The notes under the pieces are model-generated. The model ran no database searches, was not told the origin of the DNA, and saw only the letters and a program-made list of their open reading frames with translations. A DNA stretch of 64,000 bases from Clostridium_AD sp050717635 (lineage in GTDB: Bacteria > Bacillota > Clostridia > Clostridiales > Clostridiaceae). Within the stretch, counting starts at the first letter, position 1. Each line of letters starts with the position of its first letter. Of this stretch, positions 17,613 to 26,813 are shown piece by piece. Location of the stretch: contig NZ_JBOITO010000010.1 in assembly GCF_050717635.1 (NCBI RefSeq), forward strand, positions 124,001 to 188,000. Direction: 5' to 3'. The position numbers were made by a program, and so were the translations under genes.

Positions 17613-18686
17613 TTACTTAATGGTAGCTATATTTTCTTCATTAAGTTTAATGATAGACTCTGGTAATTTTCCATAATACAAATCATTTGAATAGCTTTGT
17701 CCATCTGTGTTTGCCCATTTAATTAAATCTACAATTACTTTTTTCTTATCTGCATCCGCATATGTTGTATTTGCTAATATCCAAGCAAACCCTACGATGC
17801 CATATGAATCATCACCTGATTTTTCAACTAGTGACACCTTTGTATCTTTTGGCATATCTACCGCTGCAGCTTCAGCTGCAAGAGTTGCTGCTTCGAGTGA
17901 TGGTGAAACAAACTTTCCATCTTTGTTTCTTAAATCTGCAAAAGATATTTTATTTACAGTAGCATATGCAAGCTCAGTATATCCTATTGATCCAGGTGTT
18001 TGTTTAACTTGACCCGATACGCCTTCATTTCCTTTAGCTCCTATTCCTGCTGGGAATTTAACGGCTTTTCCTTGGCCGACTTTTTCTTTCCACTCTGGAG
18101 ATACTGTAGTTAAATAATCTGTGAAAATAGATGTTGTTCCACTTGAATCAGAACGATATACAGGAGTTATATCTAAATCCGGAAGTTTAACATCTGCATT
18201 GTCAGCTTTTATTTTTGCATCATTCCACTTCTTTATGTTTCCAAGATAAATACCTGTAAGTGTATCTTGAGTAAGTTTTAATCCCTTATCCACGCCTTCA
18301 ACATTATATATTACAGCTACTGCTCCCACAGTTATAGGTATATGGATAACACCATTTTTTACTGCTTTTTCATCTTCATCTTTCATATATGCATCTGATG
18401 CTGCAAAATCTATTGTTTCTGCTGTAAGCTGCTTAATACCAGCCCCTGATCCTATAGATTGATAGTTAACTTTAACTTCTGGGTGGAGTTTATTATATTC
18501 TGAAAACATTTTTGAAAATAGCGGATTAACAAATGAAGATCCTCCTGCATTAATCATGTTTTCCTTTGATGCAGCTGGCTTTTGAGTTAAATCCTCTTTT
18601 TTTGAAGTTCCACACCCAGCTAATGCACCCGTCATAACAGTAAGAATTGTTGTAGCTACAATAAATTTTCTCATATTTTTTATCAT
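17613..18686 (-). CDS. pstS: Phosphate-binding lipoprotein PstS
   Basis: This 357-residue phosphate-binding protein has a lipoprotein signal peptide and lipobox ALAGC (Cys25). The mature part shows the PstS features: GGSSFVNPLFSKM at the start, QSIGSGAGIKQL (phosphate contacts) and YRSDSSGTTSIFTDYL. It delivers phosphate to PstCA and heads the operon pstS-pstC-pstA-chemoreceptor-pstB-phoU. Four 11-bp-spaced TTAACA-like boxes and a TATACT -10 element precede it. Confidence 0.96.
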   Translation of the reverse strand: MIKNMRKFIVATTILTVMTGALAGCGTSKKEDLTQKPAASKENMINAGGSSFVNPLFSKMFSEYNKLHPEVKVNYQSIGSGAGIKQLTAETIDFAASDAYMKDEDEKAVKNGVIHIPITVGAVAVIYNVEGVDKGLKLTQDTLTGIYLGNIKKWNDAKIKADNADVKLPDLDITPVYRSDSSGTTSIFTDYLTTVSPEWKEKVGQGKAVKFPAGIGAKGNEGVSGQVKQTPGSIGYTELAYATVNKISFADLRNKDGKFVSPSLEAATLAAEAAAVDMPKDTKVSLVEKSGDDSYGIVGFAWILANTTYADADKKKVIVDLIKWANTDGQSYSNDLYYGKLPESIIKLNEENIATIK

Positions 18687-18758
18687 TATTATTCCTCCCC
18701 AATTTATATTCTTTTTTAATTTTCGTATTTACATTACAAACTAAGTATACCTCGGTTA

Positions 18759-18797
18759 TGTTTCGCGCATGTTATCGCTTTGTTAAGTATATGTTAA
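18759..18797 (-). promoter_or_regulatory. Putative PhoP boxes of the pst operon
   Basis: Minus-strand hexamers TTAACA, TTAACA, ATAACA and GAAACA start at 18797, 18786, 18775 and 18764, exactly 11 bp apart. A TATACT -10 element follows at about 18748-18743. It is one of the two best-formed arrays in the window and serves as the reference for the others. Confidence 0.8.
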
Positions 18798-18925
18798 GTA
18801 TCACCTCCAACGCTATTAGTATAGTTTCTAACATTGTTAGGCTTTTTATCCTAAATATTTTCAATAATTATTAACTCAAAAAATAGTAAAAGTGCCTACA
18901 AACTTGTAGTCACCCTTATCTCTTA

Positions 18926-19168
18926 TTAACTTACATTAATTCTCTTTTCAAATAGACCACCTTGTTTAGTATAATGCAAAACATATTCTTTATCATAAAC
19001 ATTATGTATTTCTAAATGCATAATTCCTTTTGTTTTTAGAGTTAATTTAATTTTATTAAATTCTTCAAGTTCTGTTTTAGAAGTTAGCATAGTATAGATA
19101 AGTTTTTGTGAATACATGACCCAAGACTCTAATAATTCATCTGTTGATGTGTTTACATCTATGTTCAT
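18926..19168 (-). CDS. Uncharacterised 80-residue protein
   Basis: I do not recognise this family. It is a small soluble, helix-rich protein starting MNIDVNTSTDELLESW and ending in a basic segment KRINVS. The ATG follows a strong AAGGAGGCAC site, which supports translation. It stands alone between the pst promoter and the antiporter gene. Confidence 0.6.
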   Translation of the reverse strand: MNIDVNTSTDELLESWVMYSQKLIYTMLTSKTELEEFNKIKLTLKTKGIMHLEIHNVYDKEYVLHYTKQGGLFEKRINVS

Positions 19169-19293
19169 TTTTGTGCCTCCTTGTATAATACGAATAATAA
19201 TATTATTACATATTATTTTCTTACATATACTATTATATATTTAATTATCCTATATTACAATTAAAATTGATATATTTTATCCACTTTGCTTAT

Positions 19294-20475
19294 CTAATCA
19301 TCTGGCAGTAGCTTTTCTCCACCTATTTTAATTCCTATAGCTCCGAGCGGTGCTGTAACAATTATAGATAATACTGCAATTGCAAGTATTACCTCTCCTG
19401 ATTTCACTCCAGCAGCCAGTGGCACTGCGCCCATAGCTGCCTGAACCGTGGCTTTGGGAATATATGAAATTACGCAAAATAGTCTTTCTTTTCGGTCTAA
19501 ATTAGTTCCTACTAATGATAATAATACCCCTATACTTCTAGCTATGAGTCCAATAGTAATAATAATTAGTCCAAGGATTCCTGAATCCACGGCTACATGT
19601 ATATTTACCTGCGCTCCTACTAGTACAAACAGTAATATCTCTGCAATTACCCATACCTTGTTTAGTTTTAATGACATTCTACTGGCTACTTTAGTATACT
19701 TCTCAAGTATTACAAAACCGATAGTCATTACCCCTAGAAGACTTGCAATGGGTACTGCATTTTTAAGCAAATCTTCAAGTCCTGTCAGCATTATTGCAAC
19801 TGCAATTAGTATCAATGTTTTCTTCGTATCTCTTATGTGATACTTTTTAAATGCTTTTGTTAATACAATTCCTATAATGGCACCTGCTGTTATTCCAAGT
19901 AAAATAGATAAAGGAATACCCATAATATTTTTTACTATATTTGAATTTTTACCACTATATAAGCCTAAAAACGTAGAAAATATAGTTATAGCAAAAACGT
20001 CGTCAATAGAGGCTCCTGCTAGTATTATAGTTGGTATGCCTTTTTTTTCGCCTTTCCCTTTGGCTATAAAATTAAGCATAGGTGGTACAACTACTGCTGG
20101 TGAAACCGCGGCTACTATAAACCCAAGCATCCCCGCCTCAATTTTTGATATAGATAGTATATAACTTGCTACAAACATAATACTTAGACCCTCCAAAATA
20201 CCAGGTATGCAACTCATTTTGAGTGCGGGAACACCTACTTTGTTTAAGGTTTCTTTTTTAATTCCAAGTCCAGCTCTGAGTAGAATAATAATCAGTGCCA
20301 TTTTTCTAAGATCAGGTGATATTCTAAGTATGTCCGGATTTATTATATTTGAAACATAAGGTCCTAGTAATACTCCTAAAATTAACATTCCTAGCAGTCC
20401 TGGAAGTTTTAATTTTTCAAATAGCTTATTGGAAAGTAGTCCTAAAATAATTATAATTGCTAAACTCATTGCCAT
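19294..20475 (-). CDS. Cation:proton antiporter under a fluoride riboswitch
   Basis: This 393-residue integral membrane protein of the CPA (NhaP/KefB-like sodium or potassium/proton) antiporter family has about 11-12 hydrophobic segments. It starts with a family-typical segment and contains LPGLLGMLILGVLLGPYV and the paired acidic site GASIDDVFAITIF in the membrane core. The leader contains a fluoride riboswitch with a terminator, so the gene should be switched on by fluoride. Antiporters are known members of fluoride-riboswitch regulons, alongside CrcB/Fluc and CLC-F channels. An AAGGAGA site supports this start. Confidence 0.85.
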   Translation of the reverse strand: MAMSLAIIIILGLLSNKLFEKLKLPGLLGMLILGVLLGPYVSNIINPDILRISPDLRKMALIIILLRAGLGIKKETLNKVGVPALKMSCIPGILEGLSIMFVASYILSISKIEAGMLGFIVAAVSPAVVVPPMLNFIAKGKGEKKGIPTIILAGASIDDVFAITIFSTFLGLYSGKNSNIVKNIMGIPLSILLGITAGAIIGIVLTKAFKKYHIRDTKKTLILIAVAIMLTGLEDLLKNAVPIASLLGVMTIGFVILEKYTKVASRMSLKLNKVWVIAEILLFVLVGAQVNIHVAVDSGILGLIIITIGLIARSIGVLLSLVGTNLDRKERLFCVISYIPKATVQAAMGAVPLAAGVKSGEVILAIAVLSIIVTAPLGAIGIKIGGEKLLPDD

Positions 20476-20508
20476 TTTGTAATCTCCTTCTTTATATCAA
20501 TTTTTTTC

Positions 20509-20598
20509 AAAAAAACAAAAGACTCCTACTTAGAGTAATTCACTAAGTAGGAGTCATTAATTGCAAAAGCAATAGTTAAGGTGAACTCCATCACCTAT
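20509..20598 (-). promoter_or_regulatory. Fluoride (crcB-type) riboswitch with terminator
   Basis: The minus-strand leader reads GGTGATGGAGTTCACC, then a short stem with GC-rich ends, then AATGACTCCTAC. This is the conserved pattern of the crcB/fluoride aptamer. The last conserved segment GACTCCTAC is also the 5' arm of a perfect terminator hairpin (GACTCCTAC with GTAGGAGTC, 20521-20555) followed by a T-rich tract. Ligand binding would therefore prevent termination, giving an ON switch for the antiporter gene. Confidence 0.88.
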
Positions 20599-20642
20599 GT
20601 TCTATATATATTATACTATATTAAAAATAAAAATCAATCTTT

Positions 20643-22118
20643 TTAATGTCCGATTTCTCTGTCTAATCCACCCGGTTTATTGAACCTTGCAACTTGGTCT
20701 AAAATAGTCATACTATCAGTATTGGCACCTACAATATGAACTTTAATTCCCATTTTATGATACTTCAAAACCACTTTATCTATAGCATTAACAGCTGAAT
20801 GATCCCAAATATGAGAATTTGAAAAATCAATGTTAACAGTTTTTTTATTTTTATCATATCTAAATTCATTCACAAAATGTTTCGCTGAGGCAAAGAATAA
20901 TTGCCCATGAACCTTGTATACACTTTCGCCATTTTCCCTATCTATTGTATATTCTATATTGATTTTAGCAATCTTTGAAACAAAGAACATGCAGCTTAAA
21001 ACCACACCAACAAAAACTCCAATAGCGAGATTATGTGTAAATAAAACTGTTCCAACTGTAACTAACATTACTACAGTATCTAATTTAGGAACTTTATTCA
21101 TGGTTTTTAATGAATTCCAATCAAATGTGCTTATTGAAACCATAATCATAACAGCAACCAGTGCTGCTAATGGAATCTTAACCACAAAGCTATTTAAAAC
21201 AATTATTAGAAACATTAAAACTACACCTGCCGTTAATGAAGATAACCTAGTTCTTCCACCAGACTTAACATTAATAACTGATTGCCCAATCATTGCACAA
21301 GAAGCCATTCCTCCGAATAATCCAACCACTATATTTCCTATACCTTGCGATATACATTCCCTAGTCTTATTACTGCTTGTATCTGTCATTCCATCAACAA
21401 TTTCTGCTGTTAATAATGTTTCAATAAGTCCCACAAATGCTAATGATATAGAATATGGAAGAATAATTTTGAAAGTATTAAGCGAGAAAATTACATTTGG
21501 AATTAATAACTTCGGAAAGCTACTGGTTATTGTTCCCATATCGCCTACAGTTCTAACACCACTCCCCGTAAAAATGGCTATAGCACTTACCACTATAATA
21601 GCTACTAATGGGGATGGAACAGCCTTTGTTATATATGGAAATAAATATATTATTGCAAGTCCCACTACAACCATTGCATACATCGTCCAATTTTCTCCAT
21701 TAAAGGATGGCAATTGAGCCATAAATATGAGTATTCCAAGTGCATTAACAAATCCGATCATTACAGAATGAGGGATAAATTTCATTAACTTATTTACCCT
21801 AATAATTCCAAGAAAAATTTGTATTATTCCAGCGAATATTGTTGCAACTAGCATATACTCTATTCCATGCTCTTTAAATAATCCAGCTAATATAAGAGCC
21901 ATTGCCCCCGTAGCTGCTGAAATCATTCCCATTCTGCCACCTAATATTGCGGTAACAATTGCCATACATACAGCTCCATATATTCCCACCATCGGGTCTA
22001 CTCCAGCTACTATAGAAAATCCTATTGCTTCTGGAATAAGTGCCAATGCTACAACTATTCCCGCCATAACATCTTTATTAATATTTGATAAGTATTCATT
22101 CTTTAGTGTTTTCTTAAT
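20643..22118 (-). CDS. SulP-family anion transporter
   Basis: This is a SulP (SLC26-like) membrane transporter with about ten or more hydrophobic segments. The SulP hallmark VVALALIPEAIGFSIVAGV is near the N-terminus, and a C-terminal STAS domain contains VNIDFSNSHIWDHSAVNAI. The substrate may be sulfate, bicarbonate or another anion. The open frame reaches 22304, but that upstream part spans a promoter and a terminator and is not coding. The start is uncertain: no ATG, GTG or TTG fits, and an ATT at 22118 or 22121 behind GTGAGG is the best guess. It lies directly downstream of no other gene. Confidence 0.8.
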   Translation of the reverse strand: MKKTLKNEYLSNINKDVMAGIVVALALIPEAIGFSIVAGVDPMVGIYGAVCMAIVTAILGGRMGMISAATGAMALILAGLFKEHGIEYMLVATIFAGIIQIFLGIIRVNKLMKFIPHSVMIGFVNALGILIFMAQLPSFNGENWTMYAMVVVGLAIIYLFPYITKAVPSPLVAIIVVSAIAIFTGSGVRTVGDMGTITSSFPKLLIPNVIFSLNTFKIILPYSISLAFVGLIETLLTAEIVDGMTDTSSNKTRECISQGIGNIVVGLFGGMASCAMIGQSVINVKSGGRTRLSSLTAGVVLMFLIIVLNSFVVKIPLAALVAVMIMVSISTFDWNSLKTMNKVPKLDTVVMLVTVGTVLFTHNLAIGVFVGVVLSCMFFVSKIAKINIEYTIDRENGESVYKVHGQLFFASAKHFVNEFRYDKNKKTVNIDFSNSHIWDHSAVNAIDKVVLKYHKMGIKVHIVGANTDSMTILDQVARFNKPGGLDREIGH

Positions 22119-22172
22119 AATTAACGCCTCACTTTTCTGTATTTTATGTTTGAACTTATTGTAAATCTCACG

Positions 22173-22253
22173 AAAAAAAACTAGCTCTGTGCTAGTGTAT
22201 TTTGGCGTTAAAAGTCCTATTGTAGTATACCTTACCCATATGTTAAGTACAAT
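22173..22253 (-). promoter_or_regulatory. SulP promoter followed by a leader terminator
   Basis: On the minus strand TTGTAC (22253-22248), a 17-bp spacer and TATACT (22229-22224) form a good promoter. About 30 bases after the expected start of transcription lies a hairpin CTAGC-ACAGA-GCTAG (22195-22181) followed by eight T. The layout suggests transcription attenuation ahead of the SulP gene. No known aptamer was recognised. Confidence 0.6.
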
Positions 22254-22321
22254 ACATTTATGTGACAAGCGTGTCCCCAAATAAACCCAAAAATCTGAAA
22301 ACACTATGCCCTTAATCTATT

Positions 22322-22354
22322 AGTGACATATAGCATTACAGCTATATGTCACTT
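22322..22354 (-). terminator. Hairpin at the end of the phnE operon
   Basis: Arms GTGACATATAGC and GCTATATGTCAC surround a 6-base loop. The 5' arm includes the stop codon of the last phnE. A clear T-run is lacking, so it may be a weak terminator or an RNA-protecting hairpin. Confidence 0.55.
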
Positions 22355-23202
22355 CTTTTTAATCTATTTGATATGAATTCTAAAATTATAGCAGAGCCCA
22401 CTAATAAATATGAAATAAAACCAACCTCTGATACGTTAAAATAAAAGCTTCCTGCCATGAAAAGCTCATATCCAATTCCTCCAGCACCAGCTGCTGCACC
22501 CATAGCTACAGAATTTGTAAAATTAATTTCAAATCTCATGAAAGTCCACGAAACAAGATAATTTGCAGTTGATGGAATGATTGCCTGAAAAACTATCTGC
22601 CACCAGCTTGCGCCACTTGCTTTTAACGCCTCAATAACTCCTTCATCAATTTCTTCATATGATTCTGAATAGGCTTTTGTCAAATATGCTGTGGAATGAA
22701 AGGTTAAGCCTACTATAGCAGCTACGCTCCCAAGTCCTGCAGATATTGCAAATATTAAAACCCATATTACTGTTGGTATTGCTCTTATAAATGCAACAAA
22801 TCCTTTTATTAAATTAGAAACATGTATATTAGATAAATTTTTTGCAGCAAATAGGCCCAAAATAATAGCTATAGAAGCTCCAAGTAGTGTGGTTAAGAAT
22901 GCAAGTGACATGGTTATTATTACAGAATTAATACCTTGCATTAATGTAAAATGTGTAAGGCTTGGTTTTAAAAACATTACTTTTAAATTTTTCAATGTTT
23001 GGATTATAGCTGTTGCCAGGTTTAAGTCCTTATAATCAAAGGTTAAAAACCCATAAATCGTTAGAAGTATTAGAGTAACTATGGTTATATTTATTACTCC
23101 ACTAGAATTGCCAACTGCTTTAGTTTTTATTCTACCATCTTTTTTATGTTCAATATAATATCTTTTATGAGTATCAATACTCAAATCAGCTACATCGCTC
23201 AT
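22342..23202 (-). CDS. phnE: Phosphonate ABC transporter permease PhnE (second copy)
   Basis: This 286-residue permease has five to six hydrophobic segments, the PhnE-typical FIRAIPTVIWVLIFA and the EAA loop EEIDEGVIEALKASGASWWQIVFQAIIP. With its partner it forms the channel for phosphonate import through PhnC/PhnD. Its start is coupled to the stop of the first phnE, which it overlaps by one base. It is the last gene of the phnD-phnC-phnE-phnE unit. Confidence 0.92.
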   Translation of the reverse strand: MSDVADLSIDTHKRYYIEHKKDGRIKTKAVGNSSGVINITIVTLILLTIYGFLTFDYKDLNLATAIIQTLKNLKVMFLKPSLTHFTLMQGINSVIITMSLAFLTTLLGASIAIILGLFAAKNLSNIHVSNLIKGFVAFIRAIPTVIWVLIFAISAGLGSVAAIVGLTFHSTAYLTKAYSESYEEIDEGVIEALKASGASWWQIVFQAIIPSTANYLVSWTFMRFEINFTNSVAMGAAAGAGGIGYELFMAGSFYFNVSEVGFISYLLVGSAIILEFISNRLKRSDI

Positions 23203-23987
23203 TATAAAATCACCCTTCTAATATAATTTGATATAATTTCAATTACTAATACAGATACAACTATAAAAATAAGTGCAAGGCTAGCTGCATTGTAATTCAT
23301 ACCTTTATAATACATGCTGAAGGTAAAACCAATACCAGTACCAGTAAGTAATCCTATGAGAGTTGCACTCCTAATATTAGTTTCTATCATAAAAAGTATC
23401 CAGCTTATTAGTTGAGGTGCACTTGAAGGAAGAATTGCCTGTGATACTGTTTGGAGGGAATTTGCACCTGTGGCCTTCATAGCTTCCACGCACTCTGAAC
23501 TGGACTCATCTATAGTTTCTATAAATGCCCTTGTTAAAAATCCAAAGGTTGTAGCAAAAAGTGCCAAATATCCAGTCATAGCATTTTGCCCAAAGGAGAA
23601 TAATAATATCATTGCCCATACCACATCAGGAATATTTCTAAATATAGAAGCTACTACTCTGGCTATAGCACTTGACACCTTATTTGTATTGGTAGTTTTA
23701 GAACCAAGTAAGCTGAGTAGTAGTGCGAAAAAACTAGCAGTGGTAGTTGCAGCTATAGATAGAAAAATCGTTTCCTTCATCTTACTCATTATGATGGGAA
23801 GTCTGCTTAAGGATTCCACAGTAGGATAAAAATTAGAAACTGCCCAAAATATCGCCTTTGGAATAGATGTAAGACCGAGTATTGGATCATAATTAGTTAT
23901 AGTCATTGTAACTAAAGTGATAATAAATATTATTCCCAAAACCATATAGGAATTCTTTCTACGTTTTTTTAGTATATCAAACTGCAT
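23202..23987 (-). CDS. phnE: Phosphonate ABC transporter permease PhnE (first copy)
   Basis: This permease of about 261 residues is paralogous to the next gene. It has the conserved IARVVASIFRNIPDVVWAMI segment and the EAA loop SSSECVEAMKATGANSLQTVSQAILP. The ATG at 23987 is chosen because GGGAGGTAAAG lies before it. An upstream start at 24002 would overlap that site. Two unequal PhnE proteins probably form a heterodimer. Confidence 0.92.
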   Translation of the reverse strand: MQFDILKKRRKNSYMVLGIIFIITLVTMTITNYDPILGLTSIPKAIFWAVSNFYPTVESLSRLPIIMSKMKETIFLSIAATTTASFFALLLSLLGSKTTNTNKVSSAIARVVASIFRNIPDVVWAMILLFSFGQNAMTGYLALFATTFGFLTRAFIETIDESSSECVEAMKATGANSLQTVSQAILPSSAPQLISWILFMIETNIRSATLIGLLTGTGIGFTFSMYYKGMNYNAASLALIFIVVSVLVIEIISNYIRRVIL

Positions 23988-24005
23988 TACTTTACCTCCC
24001 AAAAC

Positions 24006-24770
24006 TTAGTCAGTAATTAAATCTCCCGATTCTGAACCATATATCTCATGAATTTTATCTTTTGTAAGTTCAGCTGGTGTTCCATCAAATATAACTCTGC
24101 CTGAATTAACTCCTATTATTCTATCTGAATATTTCTGCGCCACATCAACTTGATGAAGATTGAATATACAAGTTATACCCATCTCTATATTTATGTTCTT
24201 AAGATGGTCCATAATTATTTTTGCAGCACTTGGATCTAGGGATGAAATAGGTTCATCACATAGCACCATTTTAGGTTTTTGGATTAATGCTCTTGCTATT
24301 CCTACCCTTTGCTTTTGACCTCCACTAAGTTGATCACATCTTTTGTAAGTTTCTTCTTGAAGTCCTAATTTGTTTATGAGTTCAACGGCTTGATTTTTTT
24401 CTTTTTCATCATATCTGCCAAATACTCCTGATAGTGTTGATTTATATCCAAGCTTTCCATGAAGTATGTTTTGGAATACACTGAGCCTATTAACTAAATT
24501 ATAATGCTGAAATATCATACCTATCTTTGTTCTATGTTTTCTTAAATTTTTTTTATTTAGACTTCTAACACTAACACCATCAAAATTTACTTCACCTCGA
24601 GATGCATCAATCATTCTATTAATGCAGCGAAGAAGAGTTGATTTTCCGGCTCCTGATGGACCTATAATTGAAACAAACTCTCCTTCATTCACAGAGAAGC
24701 TAACATCTGTTAATGCCTTAGTACCGCCCTTATAATCTTTAGATAGATTTTTCACCTCTAGAATTACCAC
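24006..24770 (-). CDS. phnC: Phosphonate ABC transporter ATP-binding protein PhnC
   Basis: This 254-residue ABC ATPase has Walker A GPSGAGKST, the Q-loop region MIFQHYNLVNRLSVFQNILHG typical of PhnC, signature LSGGQKQR and Walker B MVLCDEPISSLDP. It energises the PhnE heterodimer. The start is a GTG preceded by GGGGGAGC. It lies 40 bp after phnD. Confidence 0.94.
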   Translation of the reverse strand: MVILEVKNLSKDYKGGTKALTDVSFSVNEGEFVSIIGPSGAGKSTLLRCINRMIDASRGEVNFDGVSVRSLNKKNLRKHRTKIGMIFQHYNLVNRLSVFQNILHGKLGYKSTLSGVFGRYDEKEKNQAVELINKLGLQEETYKRCDQLSGGQKQRVGIARALIQKPKMVLCDEPISSLDPSAAKIIMDHLKNINIEMGITCIFNLHQVDVAQKYSDRIIGVNSGRVIFDGTPAELTKDKIHEIYGSESGDLITD

Positions 24771-24810
24771 TCTCAGCTCCCCCTTCCATTATTTTAATAA
24801 AATCTAATAT

Positions 24811-25860
24811 CTATTCTGAAAGCTTTCTAATTGGGTCATACCAAGCATCCTCAACTGCAACAAATTTTGTATCTTTCTTCTTTTCAATTAGTCCCTCAGT
24901 TTCACCTTTTATATAAAATATTTTTTTATTATTTGTAGTAGAATCTGCTATAAAAGCATCTCTTATTTTGTCTATATCCTCTTGTTTGAGTGTATTTGTA
25001 TTAACAGCAAAAGGTCCATTTAATACTGGAGTAGAGTTTATAAGTACATATTCCTTGCCAACTAAATTAGTAAATGGATCTGATGCACCTTCTTTTATCT
25101 TATAAACCGCACCTACAGCGTTTGCGTTTCCAGTGGTAACTTCAACATATGGTGCTAAAACAGTATCACAGAATGCTGCTACCTCTGCCTTACCAGTTAA
25201 AAGATTAGCTGCAGCGCCTTGATGTGATTGACCAAATAACACTTCACTAAAGAACTTATCAGATCCACCCTCTATTAAATTATCTGCCTCTAAAGTCTTC
25301 CACTTATCTTGGGTGGAAAACTGTTTGATTATACCAGCAGTAGGTACTTTAAAACCTGAAGTGGAACTATTGGAAACGAAGGATATTTTTTTTCCCTGAA
25401 TATTATCAATTTCATACTTTCCGTCTTTTTCATACTCACTTTCTGTTCCTTTATTAACTGCAAGCCAGCTATAATATATAGCATCGTCTAAAGTACCTGA
25501 TTCTCCAGTGTTTACAACCAGTGGTAAAACCTTAGAATTTTTTTTGTTGGCTTCAACGTAACCCTGCCCACCCATAAATGCTATTTGTCCATTACCACTT
25601 GCTATAGCTTCAACAGCAATGGAATAATCTGTTGTAGTCTTTTGATCAACCTTTTTTCCTGTAGCTGTTTCAATCACTTTACATAATTCATCGCGAGTTT
25701 CCTTGAAAGCATCAGCAGATTCATTAGGATACCAAATCATGGTTATTTTATCATAATACTTTATTTTGCTACCAGTAGCAGCACCGCTTGTACTAGAACA
25801 TCCTGCAAACATTGAAACTGAAAGAACAACGCTTGTTACTAATAATATTATTTTTTTCAT
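24811..25860 (-). CDS. phnD: Phosphonate-binding lipoprotein PhnD
   Basis: This periplasmic-type binding protein has 349 residues from the chosen start MKKIILLVTSVV, which gives a proper lipoprotein signal peptide with lipobox MFAGC. The ATG at 25860 follows AGGGGG. The longer frame to 25914 lacks a signal peptide. The mature part has the PhnD features: MIWYPNESADAF at the start, ASGNGQIAFMGG and SSTSGFKVP. It has its own promoter region with four 11-bp-spaced boxes and starts the transporter half of the C-P lyase locus. Confidence 0.93.
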   Translation of the reverse strand: MKKIILLVTSVVLSVSMFAGCSSTSGAATGSKIKYYDKITMIWYPNESADAFKETRDELCKVIETATGKKVDQKTTTDYSIAVEAIASGNGQIAFMGGQGYVEANKKNSKVLPLVVNTGESGTLDDAIYYSWLAVNKGTESEYEKDGKYEIDNIQGKKISFVSNSSTSGFKVPTAGIIKQFSTQDKWKTLEADNLIEGGSDKFFSEVLFGQSHQGAAANLLTGKAEVAAFCDTVLAPYVEVTTGNANAVGAVYKIKEGASDPFTNLVGKEYVLINSTPVLNGPFAVNTNTLKQEDIDKIRDAFIADSTTNNKKIFYIKGETEGLIEKKKDTKFVAVEDAWYDPIRKLSE

Positions 25861-25927
25861 GAATTTACCCCCTAGAATTTTTAAATATTTTATTTTTATC
25901 GCTATACATATCATGATACCTTTTCAA

Positions 25928-25966
25928 GGTTAATGCTCTGTTATGTCATTGTTAATTAAATGTTAA
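25928..25966 (-). promoter_or_regulatory. Putative PhoP boxes of phnD
   Basis: Minus-strand hexamers TTAACA, TTAACA, ATAACA and TTAACC start at 25966, 25955, 25944 and 25933, exactly 11 bp apart, in the short gap between the PHP gene and phnD. The order of the first three boxes is identical to the pst array. Confidence 0.8.
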
Positions 25967-25979
25967 TCTTTCTATATAT

Positions 25980-26813
25980 TCAATTTTTATAAATTATTCC
26001 ATTATCAAGCACATGTATAAATTCCTCAGCGCTAGTTTTTTGTCCTATTTTTACAGGACTCCCATAACTCCCGTGAAAATCACTTCCCCCTGTAGTAATT
26101 AAATAATTTTTCCTACAGTATTGCATTACCTTTATGTGATCTTCCTGTCCATGGTCCTCATGATACAGTTCAATCCCATCGAGTCCTGCTGTCACAAGCT
26201 TATCAATAGAACTATATGAATCAAGTTGTCCCGGATGCGCCAGGATTGCAATTCCTCCATCTTCTTTTATTGCCCTTACTGCGTCTGTGGCATCAACGTA
26301 TTCAATATCTCTTGCACAGATTCCATCACCCTTAAATAGCTTTTGATACAAATCCGAATATGCTCTAGAACTATAATCAGCCTCTGTGAGCTCTGCCATA
26401 ATATGCTGTTTATAAATCACCTCACTACTTTTGGCTCTAGAATGAATATTATCAACATTAAATATATACCCATTTTTTTGAAGTTCACTTATTTGCCACA
26501 GTGAATTATTATGTCTTCTCTCTAAAATCGGATCACAGATTTTTTTAATATTTGTAGCTTCAAGCTTAAAATTAAAGCCTAAGATATGAATTTTTCTTCC
26601 AGTTTCAAAATCAAAAGCTGATATCTCTATGCCTGGAATTATTTTTATCCCAGCTTTTTTCCCTAAAAGTATAGCTTCCGGAAGTCCCTTTACGGTGTCG
26701 TGATTTGTAATTGCCATATGAGTAACTTCATTTGAAATAGCCATGCTTATTACCTGATCAATGTTCATGGATCCGTCAGAAATATTTGTGTGAACATGAA
26801 AATCTGCTTTCAT
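25980..26813 (-). CDS. PHP-domain cyclic ribosyl phosphate phosphodiesterase (PhnPP-like)
   Basis: This 277-residue PHP-family metal-dependent phosphoesterase has the ligand motifs ADFHVHTNISDGS, AITNHDTVKG, PGIEIS, ILAHPGQ and TTGGSDFHG. PHP proteins in phn operons (for example EC 3.1.4.57 from Eggerthella lenta) hydrolyse 5-phosphoribosyl 1,2-cyclic phosphate, the product of C-P lyase, to ribose 5-phosphate and phosphate. phnP and phnN are absent here, so this gene probably completes the pathway. It overlaps phnL by 4 bp. The function is inferred from family and context. Confidence 0.82.
   Translation of the reverse strand: MKADFHVHTNISDGSMNIDQVISMAISNEVTHMAITNHDTVKGLPEAILLGKKAGIKIIPGIEISAFDFETGRKIHILGFNFKLEATNIKKICDPILERRHNNSLWQISELQKNGYIFNVDNIHSRAKSSEVIYKQHIMAELTEADYSSRAYSDLYQKLFKGDGICARDIEYVDATDAVRAIKEDGGIAILAHPGQLDSYSSIDKLVTAGLDGIELYHEDHGQEDHIKVMQYCRKNYLITTGGSDFHGSYGSPVKIGQKTSAEEFIHVLDNGIIYKN

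Noticed and set aside
22119..22304. N-terminal extension of the SulP frame
   Set aside because: The extra frame covers a promoter and an intrinsic terminator and has no conserved sequence, so it is not coding.
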